A stretch of DNA of 64,000 bases from Zobellella iuensis (GTDB taxonomy: Bacteria; Pseudomonadota; Gammaproteobacteria; Enterobacterales; Aeromonadaceae), in assembly GCF_016746085.1 (NCBI RefSeq), contig NZ_JAERTZ010000023.1, forward strand, positions 35,471-99,470. Reading direction: 5' to 3'. A program made the translations under genes and the position numbers. The notes under the pieces are model-generated. The model saw only the letters and a program-made list of their open reading frames with translations. It had not been told where the DNA came from and searched no databases. This document shows, in pieces, positions 54,273-63,875 of this stretch (within the stretch, counting starts at the first letter, position 1; every line of letters starts with the position of its first letter).

Positions 54273-56110
54273 ATGTGGTCTGCCATCAAATGGTTTCTCC
54301 GCACCCTGGGCCGGGTGCTGAATGCCATTCGCATGTTGATTATCAACCTGATTTTTCTGGCCGTTCTGGTCTCCTTTGTTCTGCTCTTCACCGCCAAGGA
54401 TGAAAAGCCCCGGCTGCCGGACAGCGCCGCCCTCAGCCTCACCATCACCGGCTCCATCCTGGAGCAGGACGATCCGGTCAGTCCGCGCCGCCTGGCCCAA
54501 AAGTGGCTGGCCGGCGACACCACGCCGCCACCCATGACCCTGGGCCAGATCAAGGAGGCCCTGGACCGGGCCCGCAACGACGACCGCATCCAGGCCCTGG
54601 TGCTCCGGCTGCAGAACATGACCGAGTCCAGCCTGACCCGGCTGGATGAAATCGGCGAGGCCATCGAAGGCTTCAAGACCTCGGGCAAACCGGTGTACGC
54701 CATCGGCGACTACTACACCCAGAGCCAGTACTACCTGGCCGCCCACGCCGACGAGATCCTGCTCAACCCGGCGGGCGCCGTGACCATACAGGGCATGGGC
54801 GTGTACCGGCTGCACTACAAATCGGCCTTCGAACGTTTCAACATCACTCCCCATGTGTTCCGGGTGGGCACCTACAAGTCCTTCGTGGAGCCCTACCTGC
54901 GTGACGACATGTCGGAAGAAAGCCGGGAAGACACCCTGCGCTGGCTGAACCAGCTGTGGCAGCACTACCAGGACAACATCGTCACCCTGCGCGGCATACC
55001 GGCCGACCACATCAGCCCGGACAAGGAGCAACTGCTGAGCCGCTTCCGCGCCGCCGGCGGCGATCCGGCCCGCTATGCCCTGGAGCAGGGCCTGGTGGAT
55101 CGCCTGGCCAGCCGCACCGAGATGCTGGAAACCGTGGCCGAGCAGGTAGGCTGGGACAGCCAGGCCAACCAGTACATGGGCGTGGAGCTCCCCACCTACC
55201 TCAGCCGCAGCGAGCGGCGGCGCCACAGCGCCCCGGCGGTGGGGCTAATCACCGCCAGCGGCGCCATCATGAGCGGCGAGGCCGGCAGCAACACCATCAA
55301 CGACGAGTACATCAGCCAACTGGTGGAGGAAGCCCGGCTGGATGCGGATATCCAGGCCCTGGTGCTGCGCATCGACAGCCCCGGCGGCAGCGCCTTCGCC
55401 GCCGAGCAGATCCGCACCGCCCTGCTGCAGTTCAAGGACAGCGGCAAGCCGCTGGTGGTATCCATGGGCGGTACCGCCGCCTCGGGCGGTTACTGGATAG
55501 CGGCGGACGCCGACCGGATCTACGCCGCCCCCACCACCCTTACCGGCTCCATCGGCGTGTTCGGCCTCTTCCTCACCTTCGAGGAGGCCTTCGAGAAGCT
55601 CGGCCTCAACACCGATGGCGTGGGCACCACCGACTTCGTCGGCGCCGGCCTCACCACCGGCCTGCCCGAGCATACCAAGGAGCTGATCCAGCTCGGGGTG
55701 GAGCATACCTATGACCGCTTCGTCAGCCTGGTGGCCGATGGCCGGGGCCTGAGCCCGGAGCAGGTGGAACGCGCCGCCCAGGGCCATGTATGGACCGGAA
55801 CGGACGCCAGGGAGCTGGGGCTGGTGGACGAGCTGGGCTACCTGGACGACGCCCTGGCCGGTGCCGCCGAACTGGCCGGCCTGCCGGAGTTCAGGGTCAA
55901 GCCGGTGCGGCTGCAACCCTCCACCAAGGAGATGCTGCTGGAGCAGCTGCTGCTGGATTCGGGCAATACGCTGACCGGCCTGGTGCAAAGCGCCCTGCCC
56001 GCCGCCCTGCGCCCGGCCGGCGAGCAGTTGGGCCGGGAGCTGTCCGCCCTGGCCCGGTTCGACGACGTCAAGGGCCAGTACGTGCTGTGCGTGGAATGCC
56101 AGGAGTTCTG

Positions 56111-56111
<1 letters not shown>
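54273..56111 (+). CDS. sppA: Signal peptide peptidase SppA, 67K type (protease IV)
   Basis: A 612-residue inner-membrane serine protease that degrades cleaved signal peptides. An N-terminal membrane anchor (MLIINLIFLAVLVSFVLLF, 21-39) is followed by two S49 domains. The catalytic Lys is K202 (GTYKSFVEPY) and the Ser is S404 (GGTAASGGYWIAADADRIYA), as in the E. coli K209/S409 dyad. It overlaps ansA by one base (TGATG); sppA-ansA is a common order in Vibrio/Aeromonas/Shewanella relatives. Confidence 0.93.
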
Positions 56112-57127
<1,016 letters not shown>

Positions 57128-57165
57128 CCGGAAGCTGGAGGCTGGATGCCTGAAGCTGGATGATT
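57128..57165 (+). repeat. Degenerate GAAGCTGG repeat after ansA
   Basis: CCGGAAGCTGGAGGCTGGAT followed by GCCTGAAGCTGGATGATTGG: several imperfect 7-8-bp units right after the stop, in the 52-bp gap to the convergent ProX-like gene. It is the same unit as at 60869-60938 and, inverted, at 61061-61122. Confidence 0.6.
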
Positions 57166-57179
57166 GGCTGGCAAGACGG

Positions 57180-57665
57180 CTAACACTCCGGTACCGCCAG
57201 CCATTGAATGGGGTGGCCGGTGTGCTCGGCAAAGCGCAGCAGATCGGCGCGGCTCAGCAGCAGGGTGGCGGTATTGCGCAGGGGATGGCAGTGAAAGTCG
57301 TCCCCATCCTTCAGCTCCTCATCCAGCCACAGCTCTACCTGTTGCTCCCCGTCGTTCACCAGCGCCAGCACCGACACCTGGCCGGGGGCCACACCCAGGT
57401 AGCGCCGCAGCCGCTCGGCCGAGGCGAAACCGATGCGCGACCAGCCCACCCGGCGGGACAGGGCCTTGAGATCCACCTGCTTGTCGGGCCGGGTCAGCAG
57501 CAGGGCGTGGCGGCGGCCGTAGTTGTCGCGCAGGAACAGGTTCTTGAGCCGGGTGCCGGGCCTGTCCAGCAGCAGCCGGTCGGCGTCGTCGCAACGGTGC
57601 AGTGGCGGGTGTTCGATAAGCGGCGGCCGGATCTGCCAGTCGGCCAGCCGCGCCATGATGTCCAT
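57180..57665 (-). CDS. YbaK/ProX-type aminoacyl-tRNA deacylase
   Basis: A 161-residue trans-editing protein. The order LIEHPPLHRCDDADRLLLDRPGTRLKNLFLRDNYGRRHALLL, VDLKALSRRVGWSRIGFASAERLRRYLGVAPGQVSVLALVND, FHCHPLRNTATLLLSRADLLRF matches ProX/PrdX-like prolyl-tRNA editing domains, which hydrolyse Ala-tRNA(Pro). The nucleotide-binding K (TRLKNLFL) is present. ATG 57665 has CGGAGAG six bases upstream, which decides the start. It is convergent with ansA. Confidence 0.83.
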   Translation of the reverse strand: MDIMARLADWQIRPPLIEHPPLHRCDDADRLLLDRPGTRLKNLFLRDNYGRRHALLLTRPDKQVDLKALSRRVGWSRIGFASAERLRRYLGVAPGQVSVLALVNDGEQQVELWLDEELKDGDDFHCHPLRNTATLLLSRADLLRFAEHTGHPIQWLAVPEC

Positions 57666-57777
57666 GATTGCTCTCCGTTTTTCAGCCATCGGCATAAGAT
57701 ATGCCTTCTTTGGATAGCGGATGCCGGCGAAATATGCTGTTATCGGGCTATTGTTTCAATCGATACCATTACCATTT

Positions 57778-58782
57778 ATGAGCCTATTATCCAAGGTCAA
57801 ACTGTCCATCCTGGACCTGGTGCATATCCGTAGCGGTTTCGACGCCGCCGACGCCATCGCCAACTCGGTCGCCCTGGCCCGCCATGTGGAGGGCCTCGGC
57901 TTCGAGCGTTTCTGGCTGGCGGAGCACCACAACCTGGACGGCATCGCCAGCTCCGCCACCGCCGTGCTGGTGGGCCATATCGCCGGCCAGACTTCCCGTA
58001 TCCGGGTCGGCTCCGGCGGCATCATGCTGCCCAATCACCCGCCGCTGGTGGTGGCCGAGCAGTTCGGCACCCTGGCCACCATGTACCCGGGTCGCATCGA
58101 TCTAGGCCTGGGCCGGGCCCCGGGCACGGATCCCGACACCATGCGCGCCCTGCGCCGCCGGCCGGAAGACGGCGAGGACTTTCCCGAACAGGTACAGCAG
58201 TTGCGGCAGCTGCTGGGGCCGGCCCGCCATGGCCAGAAGCTGATGGCCATTCCCGGCGCCGGCACCAATGTGCCCATCTGGCTGCTCGGCTCCAGCCTGT
58301 TCAGCGCCCAGCTGGCGGCGCAGCTCGGCCTGCCCTACGCCTTCGCCTCCCACTTCGCGCCGCGCATGCTGCATGAGGCGGTGGCCATCTATAAAGACCG
58401 GTTCCGGCCTTCGGACGTGCTGGCCGAGCCCTACCTGATGCTGGGCGTGCCGGCCATCGTCGCCGACAGCGACCGGGAGGCCGGGTTCCTGGCCAGCACG
58501 GCGCAACAGAAGGTGCTGTCGCTGTTGCGCGGCGAGGGCCGCCAACTGCAACCGCCGGTCACCGACATGGACCAGCGCTGGCTGCCTCACGAGCAGCGCG
58601 GGGTGGAGGGCTTCCTCGGCGCCGCCGTGATCGGCAGCCCGGACCGGGTGGCACAAAAGCTGGAGGTGCTGCTGGCCCAAACCGGCGCCAACGAGCTGAT
58701 GGTGGTGTCCGATATCTACGATCAGGGTGCCCGCCACCACAGCCTGTCGCTGCTGGCGGGCCTGGTGGGCCTGGTGGGCTGA
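57778..58782 (+). CDS. Luciferase-like (LLM class) flavin-dependent oxidoreductase
   Basis: A 334-residue monooxygenase-like protein using reduced FMN or F420-type flavin, of the YhbW-like branch. Landmarks: [83 protein letters not shown]. The substrate is unknown. ATG 57778 ([14 protein letters not shown]) matches usual family starts, though the ribosome site is poor; an in-frame start at 57721 is less likely. Confidence 0.87.
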   Translation: MSLLSKVKLSILDLVHIRSGFDAADAIANSVALARHVEGLGFERFWLAEHHNLDGIASSATAVLVGHIAGQTSRIRVGSGGIMLPNHPPLVVAEQFGTLATMYPGRIDLGLGRAPGTDPDTMRALRRRPEDGEDFPEQVQQLRQLLGPARHGQKLMAIPGAGTNVPIWLLGSSLFSAQLAAQLGLPYAFASHFAPRMLHEAVAIYKDRFRPSDVLAEPYLMLGVPAIVADSDREAGFLASTAQQKVLSLLRGEGRQLQPPVTDMDQRWLPHEQRGVEGFLGAAVIGSPDRVAQKLEVLLAQTGANELMVVSDIYDQGARHHSLSLLAGLVGLVG

Positions 58783-58865
58783 AGCGGGAAGCGTAATCAT
58801 TCCTCCTACCGGCGCAAGCTGTCTCGGCAGGACAAGGGGCCGGACTCAGCCCCGTCGCCGGTCCC

Positions 58866-58925
58866 TGGATTCCCGCCTTCGCGGGAATGACCGCCTTTAT
58901 GCCGTCTCCCCCGCGCAGGCGGGGG
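58866..58925. repeat. Single hairpins related to the double-hairpin element
   Basis: TGGATTCCCGCC TTC GCGGGAATGAC at 58866-58891, the right-hand palindrome of the element at 13485 with an extra inner A/T pair. It is followed by CCCCCGC GCAG GCGGGGG at 58908-58925. They lie in the 158-bp gap between two convergent genes and may end both transcripts. Confidence 0.6.
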
Positions 58926-58940
58926 CTCCGGGCACGGATC

Positions 58941-59243
58941 TTAGCGTGCCGGATTGACCGCCAGCACCCCGGCGCGGATCACCGACTGCTCGGCGATCAG
59001 TTCGTTGACCACGGCGCGGCTGGCCTGGTAGTGCGGGGTTTCCTTGTGGGCCGCCAGGGCCGCTTCGTCCTGGTAGATTTCATACAGCCAGAACAGCTCG
59101 GGATCCGCCTTGTCCTGCAACACATCGAAGGTATGACAGCCGGGCTCATCGCGCACCGAGGCGGCGGCGTTGGGCAGCATGGCGTCGAGAAATGCCTGGG
59201 TGGTACCCGGCTTGAGCTTGGTTTTGACAATAATTGAATACAT
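58941..59243 (-). CDS. Putative quinol monooxygenase (YgiN-like ABM protein)
   Basis: A 100-residue ABM-fold protein: MYSIIVKTKLKPGTTQAFLDAMLPNAAASVRDEPGCHTFDVLQDKADPELFWLYEIYQDEAALAAHKETPHY is the YgiN pattern, including the conserved His-containing end. It may oxidise quinols. ATG 59243 follows GGAG at seven bases. It is divergent from the VOC gene across an AT-rich palindrome. Confidence 0.8.
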   Translation of the reverse strand: MYSIIVKTKLKPGTTQAFLDAMLPNAAASVRDEPGCHTFDVLQDKADPELFWLYEIYQDEAALAAHKETPHYQASRAVVNELIAEQSVIRAGVLAVNPAR

Positions 59244-59254
59244 TGTAAACTCCA

Positions 59255-59277
59255 TTTGTTTATCTTAATTAAACAAA
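59255..59277. promoter_or_regulatory. Operator-like palindrome between the ABM and VOC genes
   Basis: TTTGTTTA, seven bases, TAAACAAA: perfect 8-bp arms centred in the 75-bp divergent gap. A dimeric repressor here could control both genes. Confidence 0.5.
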
Positions 59278-59318
59278 CAGTACACAATATTTTCCGTAAA
59301 GAGACAAGGAGCCCCGCC

Positions 59319-59729
59319 ATGGAAAGACCCGGTCGTTTCAACGGCATGCGCCATATCGCCTTCACCATGCCCAACCTGGAAGAATGCGTGCAGTTTTACA
59401 CCGAGATCATGGGCATGGAGATACTGAACCGGGCCCACGAGGATCTGGTGTACCTCACCTGCGGCAACGACAACCTCTCCCTGGGCCGTTCCGATCTGCC
59501 CGCCAGCGGCGTGCAGCGCATGGATCACTTCGGCTTTATCGTGGACAGCAAGGAAGAGCTGGACCAGTGGTACCTGTACTTCAAGAGCCAGGGCGTCACC
59601 CTGCTGGACCGGCCCTTCGACCATGGCGACGGCGCCCGCAGCTTCCATATCACCGATCCCGCCGGCAACGTGATCCAGCCTATCTATCACCCGGCCATCT
59701 CCGGCCAGCGCTTCAGCCTGCCGGAATAA
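59319..59729 (+). CDS. VOC-family (glyoxalase/dioxygenase superfamily) protein
   Basis: A 136-residue two-module VOC protein: MRHIAFTMPNLEECVQFYTEIMGMEILNRAHEDLVYLTCG and MDHFGFIVDSKEELDQWYLYFKSQGVTLLDRPFDHGDGARSFHITDPAGNVIQPIYHP. Metal-ligand positions (H near residue 10, H at the second module, E/Q at the end) look kept. Members include glyoxalases and ring-cleaving dioxygenases; the substrate is unknown. AAGGAG precedes ATG 59319. It shares a control region with the divergent quinol-monooxygenase-like gene. Confidence 0.82.
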   Translation: MERPGRFNGMRHIAFTMPNLEECVQFYTEIMGMEILNRAHEDLVYLTCGNDNLSLGRSDLPASGVQRMDHFGFIVDSKEELDQWYLYFKSQGVTLLDRPFDHGDGARSFHITDPAGNVIQPIYHPAISGQRFSLPE

Positions 59730-59747
59730 ATTCCGTTTTCTCCCTTC

Positions 59748-59776
59748 GCCGTGGTTTTCCCTGCCACGGCTTTCCG
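59748..59776 (+). terminator. Terminator after the VOC gene
   Basis: GCCGTGG, nine-base loop, CCACGGC, then TTTCCGTT. The U-tract is short. Confidence 0.6.
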
Positions 59777-59792
59777 TTATGGTAAGGACATA

Positions 59793-59804
59793 GTGCGTAC
59801 GCAC
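59793..59804. promoter_or_regulatory. Palindrome upstream of DAHP synthase
   Basis: GTGCGTACGCAC, a perfect 12-bp palindrome 30 bp before the start codon. It does not match the TyrR or TrpR operator patterns I know, so its role is open. Confidence 0.35.
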
Positions 59805-59834
59805 CCCGATTCTTCCCGTATTTAGAGAAACTCC

Positions 59835-60875
59835 ATGTCCTTGCATACCGATGAACTGAGGAGTCGCCGGCTGGCGGCCCTGATCACGCCGCACCAGCTG
59901 AGCGAACAATACCCCCTGTCCGACACCATGGCCGAGACGGTACTCGGCGCCCGGGCCGAGATTGAAGCCATCCTCACCGGTAACAGCCACAAGCTGCTGG
60001 TGATCATCGGCCCCTGCTCCATCCACGACCCGGCCGCCGCCCTGGCCTACGCCGAGCGGCTGGCGCCGCTGCGCGCCCGCTATGCCGACAAACTGTGCAT
60101 AGTGATGCGCACCTACTTCGAGAAGCCCCGCACCATAGTGGGCTGGAAGGGGTTGATCAACGATCCGCACCTGGACGGCAGCTTCGACGTCAACACCGGC
60201 CTCGGCCTGGCGCGCAAGCTCCTGTGCGACATCAATGCCTTAGGCCTGCCCACCGCCACCGAATTCCTGGATATGGTGACCGGCCAGTATATTGCGGACC
60301 TGATCAGCTGGGGCGCCATAGGCGCGCGCACCACCGAATCCCAGGTGCACCGGGAAATGGCCTCGGCCCTGTCCTGCCCGGTGGGCTTCAAGAACGGCAC
60401 CGACGGCAATATCCAGATTGCCCTGGACGCGGTGCGGGCGGCGAGCCATCCCCATATCTTCTGCTCGCCGGACAAGGATGGCCGCATGACCATCTACCAG
60501 ACCGACGGCAATCCCTACGGCCACCTGATACTGCGCGGCGGCAAAGAGCCCAACTACGACGCGGACAGCGTGGCCCAGGCCGCCGCGGGCTTGGCGCAGG
60601 TCGGGCTCTCCCCCCGGCTGGTGGTGGATCTCAGCCACGGCAACAGCCTCAAGCAACACCAGCGCCAGCTGCTGGTGGCGGAAGACATCTGCCGCCAGCT
60701 GCGCCAGGGCAGCCCCCATATCGCCGGCATCATGGCCGAGAGCTTTATCGAGCCTGGCCGCCAGGAAGTGGTGAACGGCAAGGCCGAGGTGTTCGGCCAG
60801 AGCATCACCGACGCCTGCCTGGGCTGGGAAGACAGCGAACAACTGCTGGAGATGCTGTACCAGGCTGAAAGCTAG
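59835..60875 (+). CDS. 3-deoxy-7-phosphoheptulonate synthase (DAHP synthase, class I AroFGH type)
   Basis: A 346-residue enzyme joining phosphoenolpyruvate and erythrose-4-phosphate, the first step of aromatic amino-acid synthesis. Signatures: LLVIIGPCSIHDPAAALAYAERL, MRTYFEKPRTIVGWKGLINDP, GARTTESQVHREMASALSCPVGFKNGTDG and DLSHGNSLKQH. The metal-binding Cys/His/Glu/Asp positions look intact. Which isozyme (Phe-, Tyr- or Trp-sensitive) cannot be told safely. Its last residues A-E-S and stop lie in the first unit of an AAGCTGG repeat. Confidence 0.92.
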   Translation: MSLHTDELRSRRLAALITPHQLSEQYPLSDTMAETVLGARAEIEAILTGNSHKLLVIIGPCSIHDPAAALAYAERLAPLRARYADKLCIVMRTYFEKPRTIVGWKGLINDPHLDGSFDVNTGLGLARKLLCDINALGLPTATEFLDMVTGQYIADLISWGAIGARTTESQVHREMASALSCPVGFKNGTDGNIQIALDAVRAASHPHIFCSPDKDGRMTIYQTDGNPYGHLILRGGKEPNYDADSVAQAAAGLAQVGLSPRLVVDLSHGNSLKQHQRQLLVAEDICRQLRQGSPHIAGIMAESFIEPGRQEVVNGKAEVFGQSITDACLGWEDSEQLLEMLYQAES

Positions 60876-60938
60876 AAGCTGGAAGCTGGAAGCTGGAAGC
60901 TGGAAGCTGGAAGCTGGAAGCTGGAAGCTGGAAGCTGG
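60869..60938 (+). repeat. 7-bp tandem repeat (AAGCTGG)n at the DAHP synthase 3' end
   Basis: One degenerate unit AAGCTAG, which contains the DAHP synthase stop, then nine perfect AAGCTGG units (60876-60938). Inverted copies of the same unit occur at 61061-61122. Confidence 0.9.
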
Positions 60939-61060
60939 AAGTGATGATGGCTGCAATTTAGTGCAAGATCGCAGCTTTTTTCACATGGAACGCGGAGCGG
61001 GCAGCCAGGCAGCACCCTGTTTAAGAACAAGCTCGATGCCACATCCACAAGGGTTTTTCT

Positions 61061-61122
61061 TCCAGCTTCCGGCATATAGCTTCCAGCTTTAGTCCGGCTT
61101 CCGGCATCTAGCTTCCAGCTTC
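61061..61122 (-). repeat. Inverted GAAGCTGG-type repeats at the btuD 3' end
   Basis: On the minus strand, units GAAGCTGG and GAAGCCGG alternate with ATGCCGGAAGC. They begin inside the last codons of btuD (E-A-G-S-stop) and run 47 bp beyond the stop. They face the repeat at 60869-60938, so the two can pair. Confidence 0.75.
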
Positions 61123-61872
61123 AGTGTCCGGCAGCAGCAGCCGGGTGCCGTCCTGCTCCAGCAGCCGCACCCGGACCCCGAACACCTCGGCAATCAGCTC
61201 GGGCGTCACCACCTCGGGCCCGCCCCGGGCGGCGAGCCGGCCCCGGTGCAGGCACCAGATCTCGTCCGCGTACTGGCAGGCCAGGTTGATATCGTGGATG
61301 GAAGCCACCACCGCCAGCCCCTGCCCGGCATAACGGCGCAGCAGGCGCAGGGTGGCGAGCTGGTGCTGCCAGTCGAGCCCGGCCAGGGGCTCGTCCAGCA
61401 GCAGCAGGGCACCGTCCGGGTTCACCTTGGGATCCACCTGCAGCAGTGTCCTGGCGATCAGCAGCCGCTGCTGCTCTCCCCCCGACAGGCTGGTCAGCGG
61501 GCGGGCATAGAGGTTGTCCAGCCCCAGCGGGGCACCGAGCCCGGCCATGGCCAGGCACACCGCCTCGCTCACCCCGCCCACCGGCTCGGCAGCCAGCGCC
61601 AGCAGTTCGAACCCCCGCAAACCCTGGGGTAGCTGGGCCTGCTGGGCCAGCATGGCCCTGTGCCGGGCCAGTTCACTCAAGTCGAAACCGTGCAGATCCT
61701 TACCCAACAGCCGCACCCGGCCCTCGCCCTCGGCGAGGCCGGCCACACCCGCCAGCAGGCTGGACTTGCCGCTGCCGTTGGGGCCGATCAGCAGGGTCAG
61801 GGTGCCCGCCCTGAACTCGCCGCTCAGGGGCCCGACCCGACCGGCCAGGACAAACTGCTCAAGTTCCAGCAT
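61108..61872 (-). CDS. btuD: Vitamin B12 ABC transporter ATPase
   Basis: A 254-residue ATPase of cobalamin import. Walker A GPNGSGKSS (30-38), signature LTSLSGGEQQRLLIAR, Walker B ALLLLDEPLAGLD and switch SIHD are present. It overlaps btuC by 14 bases and so is coupled to it. The C-terminal residues EAGS and the stop codon are encoded by a GAAGCTGG-type repeat. No periplasmic btuF or outer-membrane btuB is in the window. Confidence 0.9.
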   Translation of the reverse strand: MLELEQFVLAGRVGPLSGEFRAGTLTLLIGPNGSGKSSLLAGVAGLAEGEGRVRLLGKDLHGFDLSELARHRAMLAQQAQLPQGLRGFELLALAAEPVGGVSEAVCLAMAGLGAPLGLDNLYARPLTSLSGGEQQRLLIARTLLQVDPKVNPDGALLLLDEPLAGLDWQHQLATLRLLRRYAGQGLAVVASIHDINLACQYADEIWCLHRGRLAARGGPEVVTPELIAEVFGVRVRLLEQDGTRLLLPDTEAGS

Positions 61873-62866
61873 AACGGCGTACCAGCAACCAGATGAAGAC
61901 CGGGGCGCCCAGGGTGGCGGTCACGGCCCCGATGGGCAATTCGCCCACGGCCAGGGTCTGGCGCGCCGCCACATCGGCCAGGGTCAGCAGCGCAGCCCCC
62001 GCCAGCACCGAGGCCGGTAGCAGGAAACGCTGCTGGCCGCCCACCAGCAACCGCAGCAGATGCGGCACCACCAGGCCGATAAAACCGATGACCCCGGCCA
62101 TGGCCACACAGAAGGCGGTGAGCAGGCACACCGCCAGCACCAGCCGGGGACGCAGCCGGTGCACATCGAGCCCCAGCAACCGGGCCTGGTTTTCGCCCAG
62201 CGCCAGCATATCGAGTCGCCGCCCCTGCGTCGTCAGCCAGCCCAGGGTCAGTAGCGCCGGCAACCACCACCAGAACGACAGCTGCTGGCCGTAGCCCAGG
62301 CTGCCCATCATCCAGAACAGAAAGGTGCGCAGCGAAGCATCGTCGGCCAGGTACAGCAGCCAGGTGAGGATGGCGTTGGCGAAAATACCCACCGCCACCC
62401 CGAACAGCAGCAAGGCGCCCTGGCCCAGGCGGCGCCGGGCCAGGGCCAGCAGAAGCAGGGTCACCACCAGGGCGCCGACAAAGGCCGCCAGCGACAGGCT
62501 CCAGTAGGGCAGTTGCAGGCCAAAATGGGTCGACAATGACAGCGTCAGTACCGCCGCCAGGCTGGCGCCGCTGGAAATGCCTATCAGCCCCGGCTCGGCC
62601 AGGGGATTGTGCAGCAGCACCTGCAGCACGGCACCGCACAGGGCCAGGCTGGCCCCCACCAGCACCGCCAGCAGGGTGCGCGGCAGGCGCAGCTGCCAGA
62701 ATACCTGCTGCTCCAGAGCCGATACCGGCCGCCACAGCGCCTCGATGCCCACCCCCACGGCGCCCAGTTGCAGGCTGAGCAACACGGCCAGCAACAGGGC
62801 GGCCCCCAGCCCCAGCAGCCAGTAACGGTACTTATATTGTTGTTGGATCAGCAGTGCGCTCAGCAC
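61859..62866 (-). CDS. btuC: Vitamin B12 ABC transporter permease
   Basis: A 335-residue FecCD-type inner-membrane permease with about ten hydrophobic segments. It matches BtuC closely: LRLPRTLLAVLVGASLALCGAVLQVLLHNPLAEPGLIGISSGASL, MLALGENQARLLGLD, VIGFIGLVVPHLLRLLVGGQQRFLLP and ELPIGAVTATLGAPVFIWLL. GTG 62866 with GAGAG eight bases upstream is preferred; an in-frame GTG at 62905 would add 13 residues that do not resemble BtuC. It is divergent from a LysR-type gene 157 bp away. Confidence 0.9.
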   Translation of the reverse strand: MLSALLIQQQYKYRYWLLGLGAALLLAVLLSLQLGAVGVGIEALWRPVSALEQQVFWQLRLPRTLLAVLVGASLALCGAVLQVLLHNPLAEPGLIGISSGASLAAVLTLSLSTHFGLQLPYWSLSLAAFVGALVVTLLLLALARRRLGQGALLLFGVAVGIFANAILTWLLYLADDASLRTFLFWMMGSLGYGQQLSFWWWLPALLTLGWLTTQGRRLDMLALGENQARLLGLDVHRLRPRLVLAVCLLTAFCVAMAGVIGFIGLVVPHLLRLLVGGQQRFLLPASVLAGAALLTLADVAARQTLAVGELPIGAVTATLGAPVFIWLLVRRYAGT

Positions 62867-63023
62867 AGTGGTGCTCTCGTCGGCATAAAAACGCCATGGT
62901 ATCACCCTTGGCGGAGCGGCAAAACACGGAGCGGGTTCCGTACCGGGCCGCTTTTGGTGGCGGCCTGCGTTGTGCGCTAAAGGCTGTTACACTGGAATAT
63001 TCCCAACCGGAATAGGTACCCGC

Positions 63024-63875
63024 ATGCTACTCGAAGGACTGGAAACCCTCACCCTGCTGGCTCAGGAAAAGACCATGGGCAAGGTGGCCGGCCGGCTCTA
63101 CATTACCCAGTCGGCGGTAAGCAAACGGATCAGCAACCTGGAAGCACGTCTCGGCAAGAAACTGGTGGAGCCGGACGGCCGCCACCTGCGGCTCACCCCC
63201 GATGCCCTGGCCCTGCTGGAACGCATCGGCCCCAGCCTGAACGAACTCAGGGGCCAGTTGTTCGACAGCCAGCACCTCACCGATCAGAGCCCCTTGGCCA
63301 TCGCCTGCTCGGAAACCATACTGGCCGGCTACCTGGGGCCCCTGCTCAACCGCTATCTGCGCCGCGACCCTTATCTGCAGTTTTCCACCCACCACACTCC
63401 GGTGATCCTGGAGCGGGTGCGCGCCGGCGATGCGGTGCTGGGGGTCTGTGCCGGGGAAATCCTCCACGCCCGGGGGCTGGAAGTGGTGCCGCTGCTGGAA
63501 GAACAAATGGTGCTGGTGTCTCCCGCACCGCCCGACTTCGGCCAGCCGTTGGCGGTGGTGACCATCGATCTCGGCAACCCGGCCAACCGCTACCTGGAGC
63601 ACCGGCTGCGCAGCGCCGGGCTCATACCCTGGATGCAGATGGACTCCTACTTTGCCGCCGCCGAGCTGGGCCGGGCCGGGGTGGCGCCGGCGGTGGTGCC
63701 GCTCGGGGTAGCCCGGCTGATGGGCATAGACCCGGCCCTGCAACATGCCCCGCCCGCGGGCAGCCGCCTGACCCGGCCGGTCAGCCTGGTGTTCCGGCCT
63801 AGCTCCCGCAAGCGGGAGCGGCTGGCCAGCCTGATTGCGGTACTGGAACGGCACTTCGCCGGGCTGGCGGGGTAA
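63024..63875 (+). CDS. LysR-family transcriptional regulator
   Basis: A 283-residue regulator. The HTH is at about 1-60 (LEGLETLTLLAQEKTMGKVAGRLYITQSAVSKRISNLEARLGKKLVEPDGRHLRLT), followed by a LysR substrate-binding domain (LAIACSETILAGYLGPLLNRYLRRDPYLQFSTHHT). ATG 63024 follows GGAATAGG. It is divergent from btuCD; whether it regulates them is unknown, since btu genes are usually riboswitch-controlled and no such element was recognised here. The last 125 bases of the window after its stop hold no gene I can support. Confidence 0.85.
   Translation: MLLEGLETLTLLAQEKTMGKVAGRLYITQSAVSKRISNLEARLGKKLVEPDGRHLRLTPDALALLERIGPSLNELRGQLFDSQHLTDQSPLAIACSETILAGYLGPLLNRYLRRDPYLQFSTHHTPVILERVRAGDAVLGVCAGEILHARGLEVVPLLEEQMVLVSPAPPDFGQPLAVVTIDLGNPANRYLEHRLRSAGLIPWMQMDSYFAAAELGRAGVAPAVVPLGVARLMGIDPALQHAPPAGSRLTRPVSLVFRPSSRKRERLASLIAVLERHFAGLAG

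Noticed and set aside
60869..60938. Regular short repeats as a possible CRISPR array
   Set aside because: The unit is 7 bp with no spacers; it is a simple tandem repeat.
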